Shown one piece after another: positions 50,697-60,076 of a stretch of DNA of 64,000 bases. The translations under genes and the position numbers were made by a program. A model generated the notes under the pieces. That model searched no databases and was not told the DNA's origin. It worked only from the letters and a program-made list of their open reading frames with translations. The DNA is from Candidatus Tityobacter terrigena (GTDB taxonomy: Bacteria > Vulcanimicrobiota > Vulcanimicrobiia > Vulcanimicrobiales > Vulcanimicrobiaceae), in the NCBI GenBank assembly GCA_003156715.1, contig PMHO01000057.1, positions 633 through 64,632 of the forward strand, read 5' to 3'. Positions within the stretch are counted from its first letter, which is position 1, and each line of letters starts with the position of its first letter.

Positions 50697-52408
50697 CGCG
50701 TCAGCCTCTGCGCATCGGGCGGCGTCGTCGGATCGTCAACCTCAGGTAAGCGCGACCGACTATCGAAGGTATCGTATCGGTAGGAACCGGAGGCGCCGAT
50801 TGGGGTCGGCACCGGGAACGGGGAAAAGGCTGCCGGAGGTTTCGTGAAATCGAAGCAGTCGCGTAAATCGTCGGCGCGCGCGTCGCTCGCAGCCATCGCC
50901 GGAAGGCCGAAGTCTTCTTCCGTGAAGCGTAGGATGCTTCCAAACTCGTGGTCGACGTGCGAAACGTATTTTGTTTTGGCGTAAGGCGACACGACGATGA
51001 GCGGTACCCGAAAACCGAGCCCCATGCTGTCGAGTTGGGGCGGGGCGACGTGGTCGTACCATCCCCCCCAATCGTCCCACAAGATGAAAATTGCCGTGCT
51101 ATCCCAGAATGGGCTCTCCCCGATCGCATTGACCAGCTGCGCGATCCATTGTTGGCCGCCCGACCCGCCGTCGTCGCTGGGATGATCTGAATCGACCCAC
51201 GTTGGCGTAATCCACGTTACGGATGCAAGCGAGCCTGAGGGGCCGCTCACGTCCGTTAAGAACTGCGACGGCGGCGACACGACGTCGTTTGCCCAATCGG
51301 GGCCTTCATAGACGTACTGAATGGCCTCGTACTCACTCCAGGAATAGGCGGTCGTCGACGAAAGCGCGCTGGCGTAGTAGCGCCACGAAAGCCCCTTCGC
51401 GTCCATCTCCTGGCCGATACTGGGCATATTGAAACACGGAAACGGTCCGGCGTTATCGCTCGGAGAGTCCGGCTCGATCTGATAGGCCCTGGATCCCGCC
51501 GGGTCGGCACACCCCCAGCCAACGTTGTAGGCGTTGTCGGACACTGCAACGTAATCGCTGAGGTCCGCTTGCCCGGCGATCAGATACAAATGTGACGGGA
51601 AGCTATTGCCGGTATCCGACATAAACATACGATCGGCGAGCGTGTAACTGTGGGCTACCGCCGTGTACGTCGGGATGTCGGATTTCGGAACGTAGGAATA
51701 CGGACTCTCCGATGTGACGGACGAAGGAGCGCCGACCATGAAACCGTCCATCTTCCCTCCATCGTAGCTATAGTACCATTCGTAGTGATTGTGATATGGG
51801 CCAGGATCGCCCGGTCTGGCGTTGATTCCTAGGGGCTTCAGCGTCACGAGCTGCCCCATGTTATTGCCGGTCTGCGCCGTGTCCGCGCCGGGAAACCCGT
51901 TGAAGAGATTATCGAAGGATCGGTTTTCCTGAATGATGATGACGACGTGTTGAATCTTGCCGGAACCGATCGGTTTCGCCGGTTGCGGGGTGGGCACGGC
52001 GAGCTTGGAGTGCGATGTCGTAGGGTTCACCGTTACGTCGACGGTTCGTTTTCCGTCCGACGCGACAAGCGTGCACTTCGCGAGATTCGACGAAGACGTT
52101 ACTTGATAATGCTGCGAATCCGTTTCCGATACCGTAAGGACGTCGCTGCTCGCGCAGGCGCTCGAGTTCAATGAAAAGACCGCTCCGTTGGGCGGGCTAG
52201 GATCGACGAGCGTCACGGTTCCAGTCTGGGATGGAGCGCTGAACTGCAACGGGTCTGGCGAAGTCACGACCGTGAAGGAGCTTTGCTGCGGTTCGGTATT
52301 TGAACCGAAACCCGATTGCGCGTTGGGTGCTACGCTTTGATTAGCGAACGAACATGAAGCTAGGAGCGCCAATGTAACGCCGCCCAGACACGATAAATAT
52401 TGTCGCAT
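50693..52408 (-). CDS. Secreted phosphoesterase (phospholipase C/acid phosphatase AcpA family), lipoprotein
   Basis: A 571-residue enzyme with a lipobox-type signal (LALLASCS). An N-terminal beta-sandwich of about 130 residues precedes the phosphoesterase domain, which begins QHVVIIIQENRSFDNLFNG. Further motifs are DTGNSFPSHLYLIAGQ, FILWDDWGGWYDHVAPP (metal-binding Asp/His) and VSHVDHEFGSILRF. The family hydrolyses phospholipids or phosphomonoesters in the periplasm or outside. ATG 52408 is chosen as the start of the signal peptide; upstream codons read as Arg-rich non-coding sequence. Confidence 0.9.
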   Translation of the reverse strand: MRQYLSCLGGVTLALLASCSFANQSVAPNAQSGFGSNTEPQQSSFTVVTSPDPLQFSAPSQTGTVTLVDPSPPNGAVFSLNSSACASSDVLTVSETDSQHYQVTSSSNLAKCTLVASDGKRTVDVTVNPTTSHSKLAVPTPQPAKPIGSGKIQHVVIIIQENRSFDNLFNGFPGADTAQTGNNMGQLVTLKPLGINARPGDPGPYHNHYEWYYSYDGGKMDGFMVGAPSSVTSESPYSYVPKSDIPTYTAVAHSYTLADRMFMSDTGNSFPSHLYLIAGQADLSDYVAVSDNAYNVGWGCADPAGSRAYQIEPDSPSDNAGPFPCFNMPSIGQEMDAKGLSWRYYASALSSTTAYSWSEYEAIQYVYEGPDWANDVVSPPSQFLTDVSGPSGSLASVTWITPTWVDSDHPSDDGGSGGQQWIAQLVNAIGESPFWDSTAIFILWDDWGGWYDHVAPPQLDSMGLGFRVPLIVVSPYAKTKYVSHVDHEFGSILRFTEEDFGLPAMAASDARADDLRDCFDFTKPPAAFSPFPVPTPIGASGSYRYDTFDSRSRLPEVDDPTTPPDAQRLTR

Positions 52409-52770
52409 TATAATCGACCCGCCTTGTCGACTCCTCCGGTCATCGCCGGCATGCCTTTTATGCCTCCGCGCAAGGAAACGCGAAGCATAGGGTGCTTTCT
52501 TTCCCGGGTGTAAAGAAGAAATTCCTGCTGTCCTGTTCGGCCGCTCGCCCTTATAAGACGTGGGCTGGCGGCGCACGCGCATCAAATAGGAGGCACGGTA
52601 ACGGTTGCCAGAACACTGATCCGAGGTGCGACTTTCGACCCTAGCAAAACGCGGAAAGACCTAAGCTGTCGAAACGGATTGCCACCGGCCCTATACCAAA
52701 ATACGCACGCTGCATTGGGCTTGACTGGGGTTAACTCGACGGCGTTGTCGAGTCGAAAACGGTCGGGCGG
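52409..52770. other. Intergenic region, no gene seen
   Basis: About 360 bases. It should hold the promoter of the phosphoesterase gene. The only structure I see is a perfect 7-base-pair hairpin at 52734-52753 just past the upstream minus-strand gene. No ORF here has family support. Confidence 0.5.
52734..52753 (-). terminator. Hairpin downstream of the hypothetical gene, candidate terminator without a T-tract
   Basis: ACTCGAC (52734-52740) pairs with GTCGAGT (52747-52753), with a 6-base loop. It starts 17 bases past the minus-strand stop codon. No run of T follows on the minus strand, so intrinsic termination is uncertain. Confidence 0.35.
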
Positions 52771-53196
52771 CTACGAAACGTACGTTACGTTGACGCTGTA
52801 ACCGGCGGCTTCGGCGCGAGCGAGGACCGCTAGCACCTTGTCGATTTCCTGATCGACGTCGACGATCTCGCGCGCCGTGATGCCGGCGGGCGCGGCGTGC
52901 TGCCACAGCACTCGTCGCGCGGTCTCGAGCGCTTTGCGTAAGCGGTCGGGGGTCGCCTCGAGAACCGGCCAGTCTTCGTAGGAGGATGCCGGGACGACGC
53001 GCCAGCCGTTTCCGGAAAGCTCGTCCTCGTCGACCAAGGCATTCGGAATCGCCGTGAGGATGTCGATCGCGTCCCTGTCGGAGGGGTGCAGCGGCAGCCC
53101 GACGTCGGCGAGCCGAACCACATAGCGAAAGAACGGCGTGCTGCCCACGCTGTACGTTCCTGCCGGCGAGCCGACGCTGACGTGAATCATGAACAT
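52771..53196 (-). CDS. Conserved-looking hypothetical protein, 141 residues
   Basis: I do not recognise a family. The protein is soluble, acidic, with no signal peptide, and has an N-terminal beta-rich half (HVSVGSPAGTYSVGSTPFFRYVVRL) and an alpha-helical second half with charged heptad-like spacing (REIVDVDQEIDKVLAVLARAEAAGY). Gene-like composition and the hairpins flanking it favour a real gene. The start may be ATG 53196 or ATG 53190. It lies between mdh and a divergently unrelated phosphoesterase on the same strand. Confidence 0.55.
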   Translation of the reverse strand: MFMIHVSVGSPAGTYSVGSTPFFRYVVRLADVGLPLHPSDRDAIDILTAIPNALVDEDELSGNGWRVVPASSYEDWPVLEATPDRLRKALETARRVLWQHAAPAGITAREIVDVDQEIDKVLAVLARAEAAGYSVNVTYVS

Positions 53197-53219
53197 ACAG
53201 CTTTCGCTCGTTTTCGTAT

Positions 53220-53240
53220 GGCACCCCTCCAGAGGGTGCC
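53220..53240 (-). terminator. Hairpin after mdh, candidate terminator
   Basis: GGCACCC (53220-53226) pairs with GGGTGCC (53234-53240) around a 7-base loop. It lies between the mdh stop and the hypothetical gene start on the minus strand. An A-rich stretch rather than T follows on the minus strand, so its role as an intrinsic terminator is uncertain. Confidence 0.35.
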
Positions 53241-53274
53241 TGAGCCTAGCGTGCCGGCACCAAAGCCGCTCGCC

Positions 53275-54261
53275 TTAGGCGGGGACGAGCTCGCTGACGA
53301 GGCTGCGCTCCTCTTTGAGCTCCGCGACGCTGAGCCCCAGTTTCTCCTGCCCGAAGGCGTTGAGGGGAACGTCCGCGAGAACTTCGGCGGCCGCCCCGTC
53401 GCTTCGCGTCGGGAACGAACAGACGAGCCCCTCGTCGATGCCGTAATCACCCTGCGAGACCGAAGCGACGCTGAACCAGTCTCCGGCCGCGGTCGGAACT
53501 GCCAGCGAGCGGACGGTATCGATGGCAGCATTCGCTGCCGATGCGGCCGAAGAGGCGCCGCGCGCCTTGATGACCGCGGCGCCACGCTGCTGCACCGTCG
53601 TGATGAAGGGTCCTTGCAGCCAAGCCTCGTCGCGGATGACCTCGAGCGCGGGACGCCCATCGATCTTGGCGTTATAGAAATCGGGATACTGCGTCGTCGA
53701 GTGGTTGCCCCAAATCGTCATGTTGGTGACGCTGCCTGCACCGACGCCGGCCTTGAGCGCAAGCTGTCCCTTTGCGCGGTTTTCGTCTAGGCGCGTCATC
53801 GCAAACCAGCGGTCGGAGGGGATCGATGGAGCGCTCGTTCGCGCGATCCAGCAATTGGTGTTGCAGGGGTTACCGACGACGAGCACGCGCACGTCTGCGG
53901 CCGCGTTTTTCTCGAGCGCCCGCCCTTGCTCCACGAAGATCTTTCCGTTGATGCCGAGCAGGTCCTTACGCTCCATACCGGCTTTGCGCGGCACGCTGCC
54001 CACGAGCAAAGCCCAGTTCACGCCGCGAAACGCTTCGTCGACGTCGGCCGTCGCGACGACCCCGGTCAAGAGCGGAAAAGCGCAATCCTGCAGCTCCATG
54101 ACGACGCCGCCGAGCGCATCGAGCGCCGGCGCAATCTCGAGCAGCCGCAGCTCGAGCGGCTGGTCCGGGCCGAGCATGGCGCCGGAGGCGATTCGGAAAA
54201 TCATCGCGTAGCCGATTTGTCCGGCGGCGCCGGTGACCGTTACTTTAAGCGGTGCTTTCAC
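53275..54261 (-). CDS. mdh: Malate dehydrogenase (NAD-dependent, cytosolic-type)
   Basis: A 328-residue enzyme interconverting malate and oxaloacetate in the TCA cycle. It shows the NAD-binding [32 protein letters not shown] (the mobile loop Arg), [13 protein letters not shown], the [13 protein letters not shown] segment (substrate Arg) and the catalytic His in [12 protein letters not shown]. These place it in the longer group that resembles cytosolic eukaryotic and some bacterial MDH. GTG 54261 overlaps the homoserine kinase TGA as GTGA, so it is the third gene of a thrC-thrB-mdh operon. This is an oxaloacetate/aspartate-family grouping. Confidence 0.95.
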   Translation of the reverse strand: MKAPLKVTVTGAAGQIGYAMIFRIASGAMLGPDQPLELRLLEIAPALDALGGVVMELQDCAFPLLTGVVATADVDEAFRGVNWALLVGSVPRKAGMERKDLLGINGKIFVEQGRALEKNAAADVRVLVVGNPCNTNCWIARTSAPSIPSDRWFAMTRLDENRAKGQLALKAGVGAGSVTNMTIWGNHSTTQYPDFYNAKIDGRPALEVIRDEAWLQGPFITTVQQRGAAVIKARGASSAASAANAAIDTVRSLAVPTAAGDWFSVASVSQGDYGIDEGLVCSFPTRSDGAAAEVLADVPLNAFGQEKLGLSVAELKEERSLVSELVPA

Positions 54262-55232
54262 GCTGTGCGCTTCCTTTCGAGACGACGCTGTGGCCGTGGA
54301 CCGGCCCGTGCGTCCGGCCGCCCCGCGCCGGGCAACCGCTCCACGATAGCACCCGCACGTGCAATACCCAAACGGAAAACGTCGCTCTCGATGCCTTCCC
54401 GAGCGAAGGCATCCTGCATCGCTTTTGCGATGGCATCTTGACCGCCCTCGACCAGGGCGATCACGCCCGGCCCCGCGCCTGAGAGCGCGACCGAAAGCAA
54501 GCCGGGGAGCCGAAATCCCAGCATCTCTTCGAAGCCGGGCACGAGCGGCGCCCGATACGGCTGATGGATGCGGTCGCCGCTGGCGACGCGCAGCATTTCA
54601 ACCCGGCCGGATGCGAGCGCGGCGGCGAGCAGCGCGGCGCGCTGCAGGTTGAACACGACGTCCCTACGCTCGTAGCTGGGTGGCAAAAGGGCGCGCGCTG
54701 CCGCGGTAGGCAGCACCAGGTGCGGGATGACGGCGATCGCCGACAGTCCCGAAGGCGGCTCGAAACGCAAGTACGACGGCGGCTCGCCGTCCGTCATCGC
54801 CGCCACGATGATTCCGCCCAGGAGAGCCGGTAACGCATTGTCGGGGTGGCCTTCCAGTTCGGCTGCAGCCCGTGCGAGCTCTGCTTCGGCAGGCTCGTGC
54901 GCTGACAGGCGGGCGCCGATCGTGATGCCGAGGACCGCCCCAGCGGCGCTGGCCCCGAGACCCTTGCCGAGCGGAATGTCGTTCTCGACTAGAATGGAGA
55001 CGTCAGGCCGCGCCCCGCCGCCCAAGATGCGCTCCATCCCGCGCACGATCTCGTTCTCAAAGCCGGCGTTGGTCGGGACGTACTTGCCCGCCTTGAACGA
55101 AACCGAAAAATGCAAGGCAGGCTGAACGGTAGCCCGCACCCAAAGCTCGAGGGCAAGTCCGATCGCGTCGAAGCCTGGCCCGAGATTGGCGCTCGAGGCC
55201 GGCACGGTTACCGTGAAAGCGTTGTCAGGCAT
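54258..55232 (-). CDS. thrB: Homoserine kinase
   Basis: A 324-residue GHMP kinase that phosphorylates homoserine in threonine synthesis. It begins with [21 protein letters not shown], carries the ATP loop [16 protein letters not shown], and has the late [12 protein letters not shown] glycine motif. Start ATG 55232 is the family start; a much longer open frame upstream is the antisense or out-of-phase reading of thrC. It overlaps thrC by 8 bases and mdh by 4. Confidence 0.95.
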   Translation of the reverse strand: MPDNAFTVTVPASSANLGPGFDAIGLALELWVRATVQPALHFSVSFKAGKYVPTNAGFENEIVRGMERILGGGARPDVSILVENDIPLGKGLGASAAGAVLGITIGARLSAHEPAEAELARAAAELEGHPDNALPALLGGIIVAAMTDGEPPSYLRFEPPSGLSAIAVIPHLVLPTAAARALLPPSYERRDVVFNLQRAALLAAALASGRVEMLRVASGDRIHQPYRAPLVPGFEEMLGFRLPGLLSVALSGAGPGVIALVEGGQDAIAKAMQDAFAREGIESDVFRLGIARAGAIVERLPGAGRPDARAGPRPQRRLERKRTA

Positions 55233-56484
55233 GTACCGCACCGGCCCGTTCGATGAGATCGCGCAACGCGCGAGCGTCCTTTGGGCGCACGACGGCATTG
55301 GCGAAAGGCGCGCCGGACGCGTGGTATTGCGCCGCATACGCGGTGTCTTTGAGGAGGTGGCCGGTGAGAACCAGCACGACGTTTTCGTCGCGCGCGATGG
55401 TTGCGCTGCGTCGCAAGCGGCGCAGACCCGCGAGCGACGCGGCCGACGCCGGCTCGCATCCGACACCGTCCCGGCCGATTGCGGCGCGTGCGTCAGCGAT
55501 CTCGGAATCGTCGACGGCAATCGCGACGCCGTTCGATACTCGCACTTCGGCGAGGGCCTTCTTCCACGACGCCGGCGCGCCGATCTTGATGGCGGTCGCG
55601 TCCGTTTCCGCTTTGACCGGTACGAGCTCGCCGCCCTCACGAAAGAGCCGCGCGAATGGAGCGGCTCCGGAGGCCTGAACGACCGCGATGCGAGGCAGGC
55701 GGGTGGTGAGCCCCAGCGCAAGCGCCTCGCGAAAGCCCTTGCCCAACGCGCTCGTATTGCCGAGGTTTCCGCCGGGCAGCACCAGCCAATCGGGCACCCT
55801 CCAGTCAGACGCCTCGAGAAGCGCGAACGCGGCGCACTTTTGGCCTTCGATGCGGTATGGATTCACGCTGTTGAGAATCGCAACGCGATCCGATTCGAAC
55901 GTGCGGATCATCGCGAGCGCCCGGTCGAAGTCGCCCTCGATGGCGGCTACGGTCGCGCCGTAGTCGAGCGTCTGGACGAGTTTGGATTCGCTCACCCCGC
56001 CGGCCGGAACGATCACAACCGCTGCCATTCCGGCGCGGGCCGCATAGGCGGCCATCGAAGCGGCCGTGTTTCCGGTGCTCGCGCAGACGGCGACCCACGT
56101 GCCGCAGGCTTTGGCGTGCGAAACCGCGACCGTCATGCCCGCGTCCTTGAACGACCCCGTCGGATTCATTCCGAGGTGCAGATACGCGACGGCGGTTGCG
56201 TCGGCGAAGTCGCCGCCGCCCGGCGCCGCATAGAGTGGAACGTCGTTCTCGCGCAGCGTTACGACGCACTCGTCGGGAATCGAGGGCAGCAGCTCGCGAA
56301 AGCGCCAGACGCCGCTTCGGTCGATCGCGGCGTTCGAAAGGCGCCGCTCCGCGAAGGTTCGGCGCAGCGCGGCCGCATCGGGCGCGATGGCCTCGAGTTG
56401 CAGAACGACGAGGCCGTGGCAGGCGGGGCAGAAGATCGCATCCCCAGGCGCTCGCGCGCCACACTCGCTGCAAACCGAAACCAT
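55225..56484 (-). CDS. thrC: Threonine synthase with an N-terminal zinc ribbon
   Basis: A 419-residue PLP enzyme converting O-phosphohomoserine to threonine. The first 25 residues hold a zinc ribbon (CSECGARAPGDAIFCPAC). The PLP lysine is in LGMNPTGSFKDAG. The phosphate-binding ASTGNTAASMAAYAA and VLPGGNLGNTSALGKG loops follow. ATG 56484 begins just before the zinc ribbon; ATG 56559 would extend it by 25 residues of Pro/Ala-rich sequence and leave only 30 bases to the divergent gene. First gene of the thrC-thrB-mdh operon. Confidence 0.93.
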   Translation of the reverse strand: MVSVCSECGARAPGDAIFCPACHGLVVLQLEAIAPDAAALRRTFAERRLSNAAIDRSGVWRFRELLPSIPDECVVTLRENDVPLYAAPGGGDFADATAVAYLHLGMNPTGSFKDAGMTVAVSHAKACGTWVAVCASTGNTAASMAAYAARAGMAAVVIVPAGGVSESKLVQTLDYGATVAAIEGDFDRALAMIRTFESDRVAILNSVNPYRIEGQKCAAFALLEASDWRVPDWLVLPGGNLGNTSALGKGFREALALGLTTRLPRIAVVQASGAAPFARLFREGGELVPVKAETDATAIKIGAPASWKKALAEVRVSNGVAIAVDDSEIADARAAIGRDGVGCEPASAASLAGLRRLRRSATIARDENVVLVLTGHLLKDTAYAAQYHASGAPFANAVVRPKDARALRDLIERAGAVHA

Positions 56485-56589
56485 CCGCGGCGCGTTCGAC
56501 GGCGCCGGGACGGCGGCCCGCCGAGCGTGCGCAGGCCGCAGGGCCGGAAAAGGTGACATCCGCGTCGGCGCGGATACGTTGAGGTCATC

Positions 56590-58206
56590 GTGGTGAGACA
56601 GCAGCTCCGCTCGCCGCTCGAGCGGATACGGGCCGGGTTCGCGTTGTTGGCCGCGGTCGCGACATTGTACGGCTGCTCGGCGGCGAACGCACGGCGCGAC
56701 CCCGATACGATCGTTGCCGTCTATCCGTCGGACGCGAACACGCTCAACCCCCTCTTTGCCAACAACGAACCGGCCTTTCTGTTTTACAGCTTCATCTTCG
56801 AGGGCTTGACCAACGCCATTGGTCCGGACTTCCGGGTGGTCCCGTGGCTCGCCGTCGGGTGGAAAAGCACGGCCGACCACCTACATTGGCAGGTCGCACT
56901 GCGGCGCGGGGTCACCTGGTCGGACGGGGCACCGTTCGATTCACGGGACGTCGTCTTCACCTGGAAGACCATGCTCGATCCAAAGGTTGGCTTCCCATAC
57001 GCAGGCCAGTACACGTACATCAAAGACGTCGTCGCCGAAGGGCGTTATGCCGTCCGCTTCGACCTCAGCCAGCCCAACGTGCTGTTCGTATCCCTGGCAC
57101 TTGGCTCGCCGATCCTTCCAGTGCATATCCTAGAGCGCGTGCCCCCGGCGCAACTGCGCACGTCGACGTTCGGTCAACATCCGGTCGGGACCGGGCCGTA
57201 CGTGCTCGCGAGCTGGCATCACGACGACTCCGTTATGTTCGCGCGCAACCCGCACTGGTGGCACGGCCCGATAAACATCCCGCGCTTGGATTTTCGGATC
57301 GTCCTTAACAACGACGCGCGGGTCGAAGCGATGGTCGACGGCTCGGCGGACATCTATACGAGCATTGATCCCGCCGACTACCGCACGCTGCTAGCGGTTG
57401 CGCCGCACCTCTCGTACGTTCACCTGCCCGACCTCTATAGCCGTTTCATCTTCGTTAACGAACGCGTTCCCGGCCTCGGCGACCTTGCCGTCCGGCAAGC
57501 GATGATGTACGGCTGGGATCGTCGCGCGGTGGTCGACGGTCTCTACCACGGCGACGTCGTGTTGAATAACGGGATCGTCGCCTGGGCGCTGCGCGACTGG
57601 CACGACAACGACGTTCCACAATATCCATACGATCCCCAAAAAGCGCGCGCCATGCTGGACGCCGCCGGCTGGAAGGTCGGTGCGGGCGGTGTCAGGCAGC
57701 GCGGGAACGTTCGGCTCTCGTACGCGATCGTCAACTCCAACGGTGACGCCTTGCTGGCCGACGTTTGCGCTGCCTTCCAGGCGGACATGCGTGCGATCGG
57801 AATTGCGGTTTCGATTCGCAACCTGGACTACGCAACCTTCATCGATCAAACCAACGACATGAACTACCAGCTCGCCCTTTCGGGCTGGGGCGGAGCGACC
57901 GACCCCGACGAATACACGTTTTTCGACTCATCTCAAATCGTGCCGGTCGGAAACAACGAAACCGGTTATCGCAACGCACGCGTCGACCGCGATTTGGTCG
58001 AGGGTCTGCGCACGTTCGATCAAAAGAAACGACGTGCCCTTTACAACGATATGCAGCTCGTCACGGGCGAGACGGTACCGGTTCTGTGGGGGTTCGACGA
58101 AAAGTTCGGGGCCGCGTATTCGTCTCGGGTGCAGCTCGATCCGAAGTTGGTCCTGCCGGACTATTATGTTTGGTGGAACGTTTGGGATTGGAAGCTGGCC
58201 ACGTGA
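56590..58206 (+). CDS. Peptide/nickel-type ABC transporter substrate-binding lipoprotein
   Basis: A 538-residue SBP_bac_5 protein. The signal peptide has a lipobox (TLYGCS). Typical blocks are LNPLFANNEPAFLF, the LRRGVTWSDGAPFDSRDVVFTWK signature region, GTGPYVLASWHHDDS and LALSGWGGATDPDEYTFF. It binds oligopeptides or other solutes in the periplasm and passes them to the permeases encoded next. Two GTG codons in a row start it, after GAGG. Confidence 0.92.
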   Translation: MVRQQLRSPLERIRAGFALLAAVATLYGCSAANARRDPDTIVAVYPSDANTLNPLFANNEPAFLFYSFIFEGLTNAIGPDFRVVPWLAVGWKSTADHLHWQVALRRGVTWSDGAPFDSRDVVFTWKTMLDPKVGFPYAGQYTYIKDVVAEGRYAVRFDLSQPNVLFVSLALGSPILPVHILERVPPAQLRTSTFGQHPVGTGPYVLASWHHDDSVMFARNPHWWHGPINIPRLDFRIVLNNDARVEAMVDGSADIYTSIDPADYRTLLAVAPHLSYVHLPDLYSRFIFVNERVPGLGDLAVRQAMMYGWDRRAVVDGLYHGDVVLNNGIVAWALRDWHDNDVPQYPYDPQKARAMLDAAGWKVGAGGVRQRGNVRLSYAIVNSNGDALLADVCAAFQADMRAIGIAVSIRNLDYATFIDQTNDMNYQLALSGWGGATDPDEYTFFDSSQIVPVGNNETGYRNARVDRDLVEGLRTFDQKKRRALYNDMQLVTGETVPVLWGFDEKFGAAYSSRVQLDPKLVLPDYYVWWNVWDWKLAT

Positions 58207-59162
58207 CCGCTTATGTCGTGCGGCGCTTAGTTGCGGCCATTCCACTGCTGCTGCTCGTCTCGTTCATTTCGTACGGCTTGATGGGCCTTGCGCCGGGCGG
58301 ACCGGCGGCCATCTTGGGCGCGCAGGCCCGCGGGCTTACCCCGGCCGCGCGGGAACATTTCATCCAGCAGCTCGGCCTTGACAAACCCTGGTACGTGCAG
58401 TTCTTCTTCTGGCTCGTAACGCTCGTCTTCCACGGCTCGCTCGGCAACTCGTACGTCGACGGGCGCCCGGTGTTCGACAAGATCTTAGAACGTATGCCGA
58501 TCACCCTCGAGCTCTTGGGCTTGTCGCTCGCCGCGACCCTGATCGTCGCGATTCCGGTCGGCGTCCATGCAGCGACCCACCGCGGCTCGTGGTTCGACTA
58601 CATCTCCTCAGCGCTTGGTTTTGCAGCCTATGCGACGCCCGTCTTCTGGCTCGGCGTCGTGCTCGTCGACGTGTTCGCCATCCATTTGCGCTGGTTTCCA
58701 ACCTCGGGCATCGCGTCGCTGGGTTACGAGCACGATCCGATCGACCGGCTGCGGCATCTCGTCTTGCCCGTAGCGGCCTTGACGATCGTTAGCTTTGCTT
58801 CCTGGATGCGCTATCAGCGCGGGGCGATGATCGAGGCGCTGCAGGCGCCCTTCGTTCGCACCGCTCGCGCCAAAGGGTTGTCGGAGCGTCTGGTGGTCTA
58901 CCGCCACGCTTTGCGAAACGCGTTGATTCCAACCGTGACGCTGCTCGGTCTGACGTTGCCCGGGCTCGTCGGCGGCGCGTATTTCGTCGAATACGTCTTC
59001 TCGCTGCCGGGCATGGGGCTGCTCGGAATCAATTCGGTGTTCAGCCGCGACTATCCGACGGTCATGGGGATCACGCTGCTCTCGGCGATCGTCGTCGTTC
59101 TCGGCAACCTCTTCGCCGACGTCGCTTACGCAGCCGTGGACCCGCGGATTCGGTACGACTGA
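58203..59162 (+). CDS. Peptide ABC transporter permease, DppB type
   Basis: A 319-residue permease with six membrane helices. It shows the DppB/OppB start (VVRRLVAAIPLLLLVSFISY), LGLDKPWYVQFFFWL, GSLGNSYVDGRPV, and the coupling EAA loop in FVRTARAKGLSERLVVYRHALRNALIP. GTG 58203 overlaps the binding-protein TGA as GTGA. Its TGA overlaps the next ATG by one base. Confidence 0.93.
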   Translation: MTAYVVRRLVAAIPLLLLVSFISYGLMGLAPGGPAAILGAQARGLTPAAREHFIQQLGLDKPWYVQFFFWLVTLVFHGSLGNSYVDGRPVFDKILERMPITLELLGLSLAATLIVAIPVGVHAATHRGSWFDYISSALGFAAYATPVFWLGVVLVDVFAIHLRWFPTSGIASLGYEHDPIDRLRHLVLPVAALTIVSFASWMRYQRGAMIEALQAPFVRTARAKGLSERLVVYRHALRNALIPTVTLLGLTLPGLVGGAYFVEYVFSLPGMGLLGINSVFSRDYPTVMGITLLSAIVVVLGNLFADVAYAAVDPRIRYD

Positions 59163-60076
59163 TGCGAACGGGTCTGCGACGCTTCTTCCGCGAGCGTTCC
59201 GCCGTCGTCGGCGTCGTCATCGTTTCGGTCGTCGTACTGGCGGCGATCTTTGGGCCGCTCGTCTACGGGGTGTCCCCGATTGCAATCCGGCACGATCTGA
59301 TGGGAACGCCGCAGGCACCTTCGGCCGGGCACCTGCTTGGGACCGATCTCCTGGGCCGCGACGAGTTCTCGCGCGCTCTGTACGGCGCGCGCGTCTCGTT
59401 AACGGTTGGAGTGACGGCGATGCTCGTAGCGATCGGCGTCGGAACGCTCTACGGGGCGGTTTCGGGCGCCGCCGGCGGTGCGGTCGACGCGGTGATGATG
59501 CGGTTCGTCGACGCAATGCTCGCGTTTCCGTCGATCTTCCTCATCATCACCGTGGAAGCGCTGACCAACAACTTCGCTCTGGCAGTCATCATCCTGATCA
59601 TCGGCCTGCTGTCGTGGATGAGCGTGGCGCGTTTGGTTCGAGGGGAAGTCCTTTCGCTGCGCGAGCGCGACTTCGTCGAAGCGGCCCGAGCGCTCGGCGC
59701 GAGCCCCGCGCGCTTGATTTTCCGGCACCTGATTCCAAACGCGCTGACGCCGGTCGTGGTCGCTGCCACGCTTGCGATCGGGGACAACATCTTGGTTGAA
59801 GCCGGGCTATCGTTCTTGGGTCTGGGCGTCCAACCACCGATGCCGTCGTGGGGCAACATGCTGCAGGACGCCCTGACGCCCGACGCGCGCAACGCGCCTT
59901 GGCTCGTCGTGACTCCCGGCCTACTGATCGTCGTTACCTTGCTCGGGTTCAGCCTGCTCGGCGACGGTCTACAGGTCGTCCTCAACCGCTCGATTCAGCA
60001 AGAGTCGTCGGGTATCGACGAGCCGGCCGTCGTGCTCAGCCGCCCTACCACCGAAGCCGCCGCTCCCGCGAGTTAG
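59162..60076 (+). CDS. Peptide ABC transporter permease, DppC type
   Basis: A 304-residue permease, second membrane subunit of the importer. It has the DppC-type N-terminal helix, the HLLGTDLLGRDEFSRALYGA block, and the EAA coupling loop FVEAARALGASPARLIFRHLIPN. No ATPase gene (DppD/DppF) follows; the next gene is ilvD on the opposite strand and shares the stop region. ATPases must come from elsewhere or be lost. Confidence 0.93.
   Translation: MRTGLRRFFRERSAVVGVVIVSVVVLAAIFGPLVYGVSPIAIRHDLMGTPQAPSAGHLLGTDLLGRDEFSRALYGARVSLTVGVTAMLVAIGVGTLYGAVSGAAGGAVDAVMMRFVDAMLAFPSIFLIITVEALTNNFALAVIILIIGLLSWMSVARLVRGEVLSLRERDFVEAARALGASPARLIFRHLIPNALTPVVVAATLAIGDNILVEAGLSFLGLGVQPPMPSWGNMLQDALTPDARNAPWLVVTPGLLIVVTLLGFSLLGDGLQVVLNRSIQQESSGIDEPAVVLSRPTTEAAAPAS

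Noticed and set aside
55186-56556. Plus-strand open frame of 456 codons
   Set aside because: Antisense of threonine synthase; Arg-rich composition, no domain.
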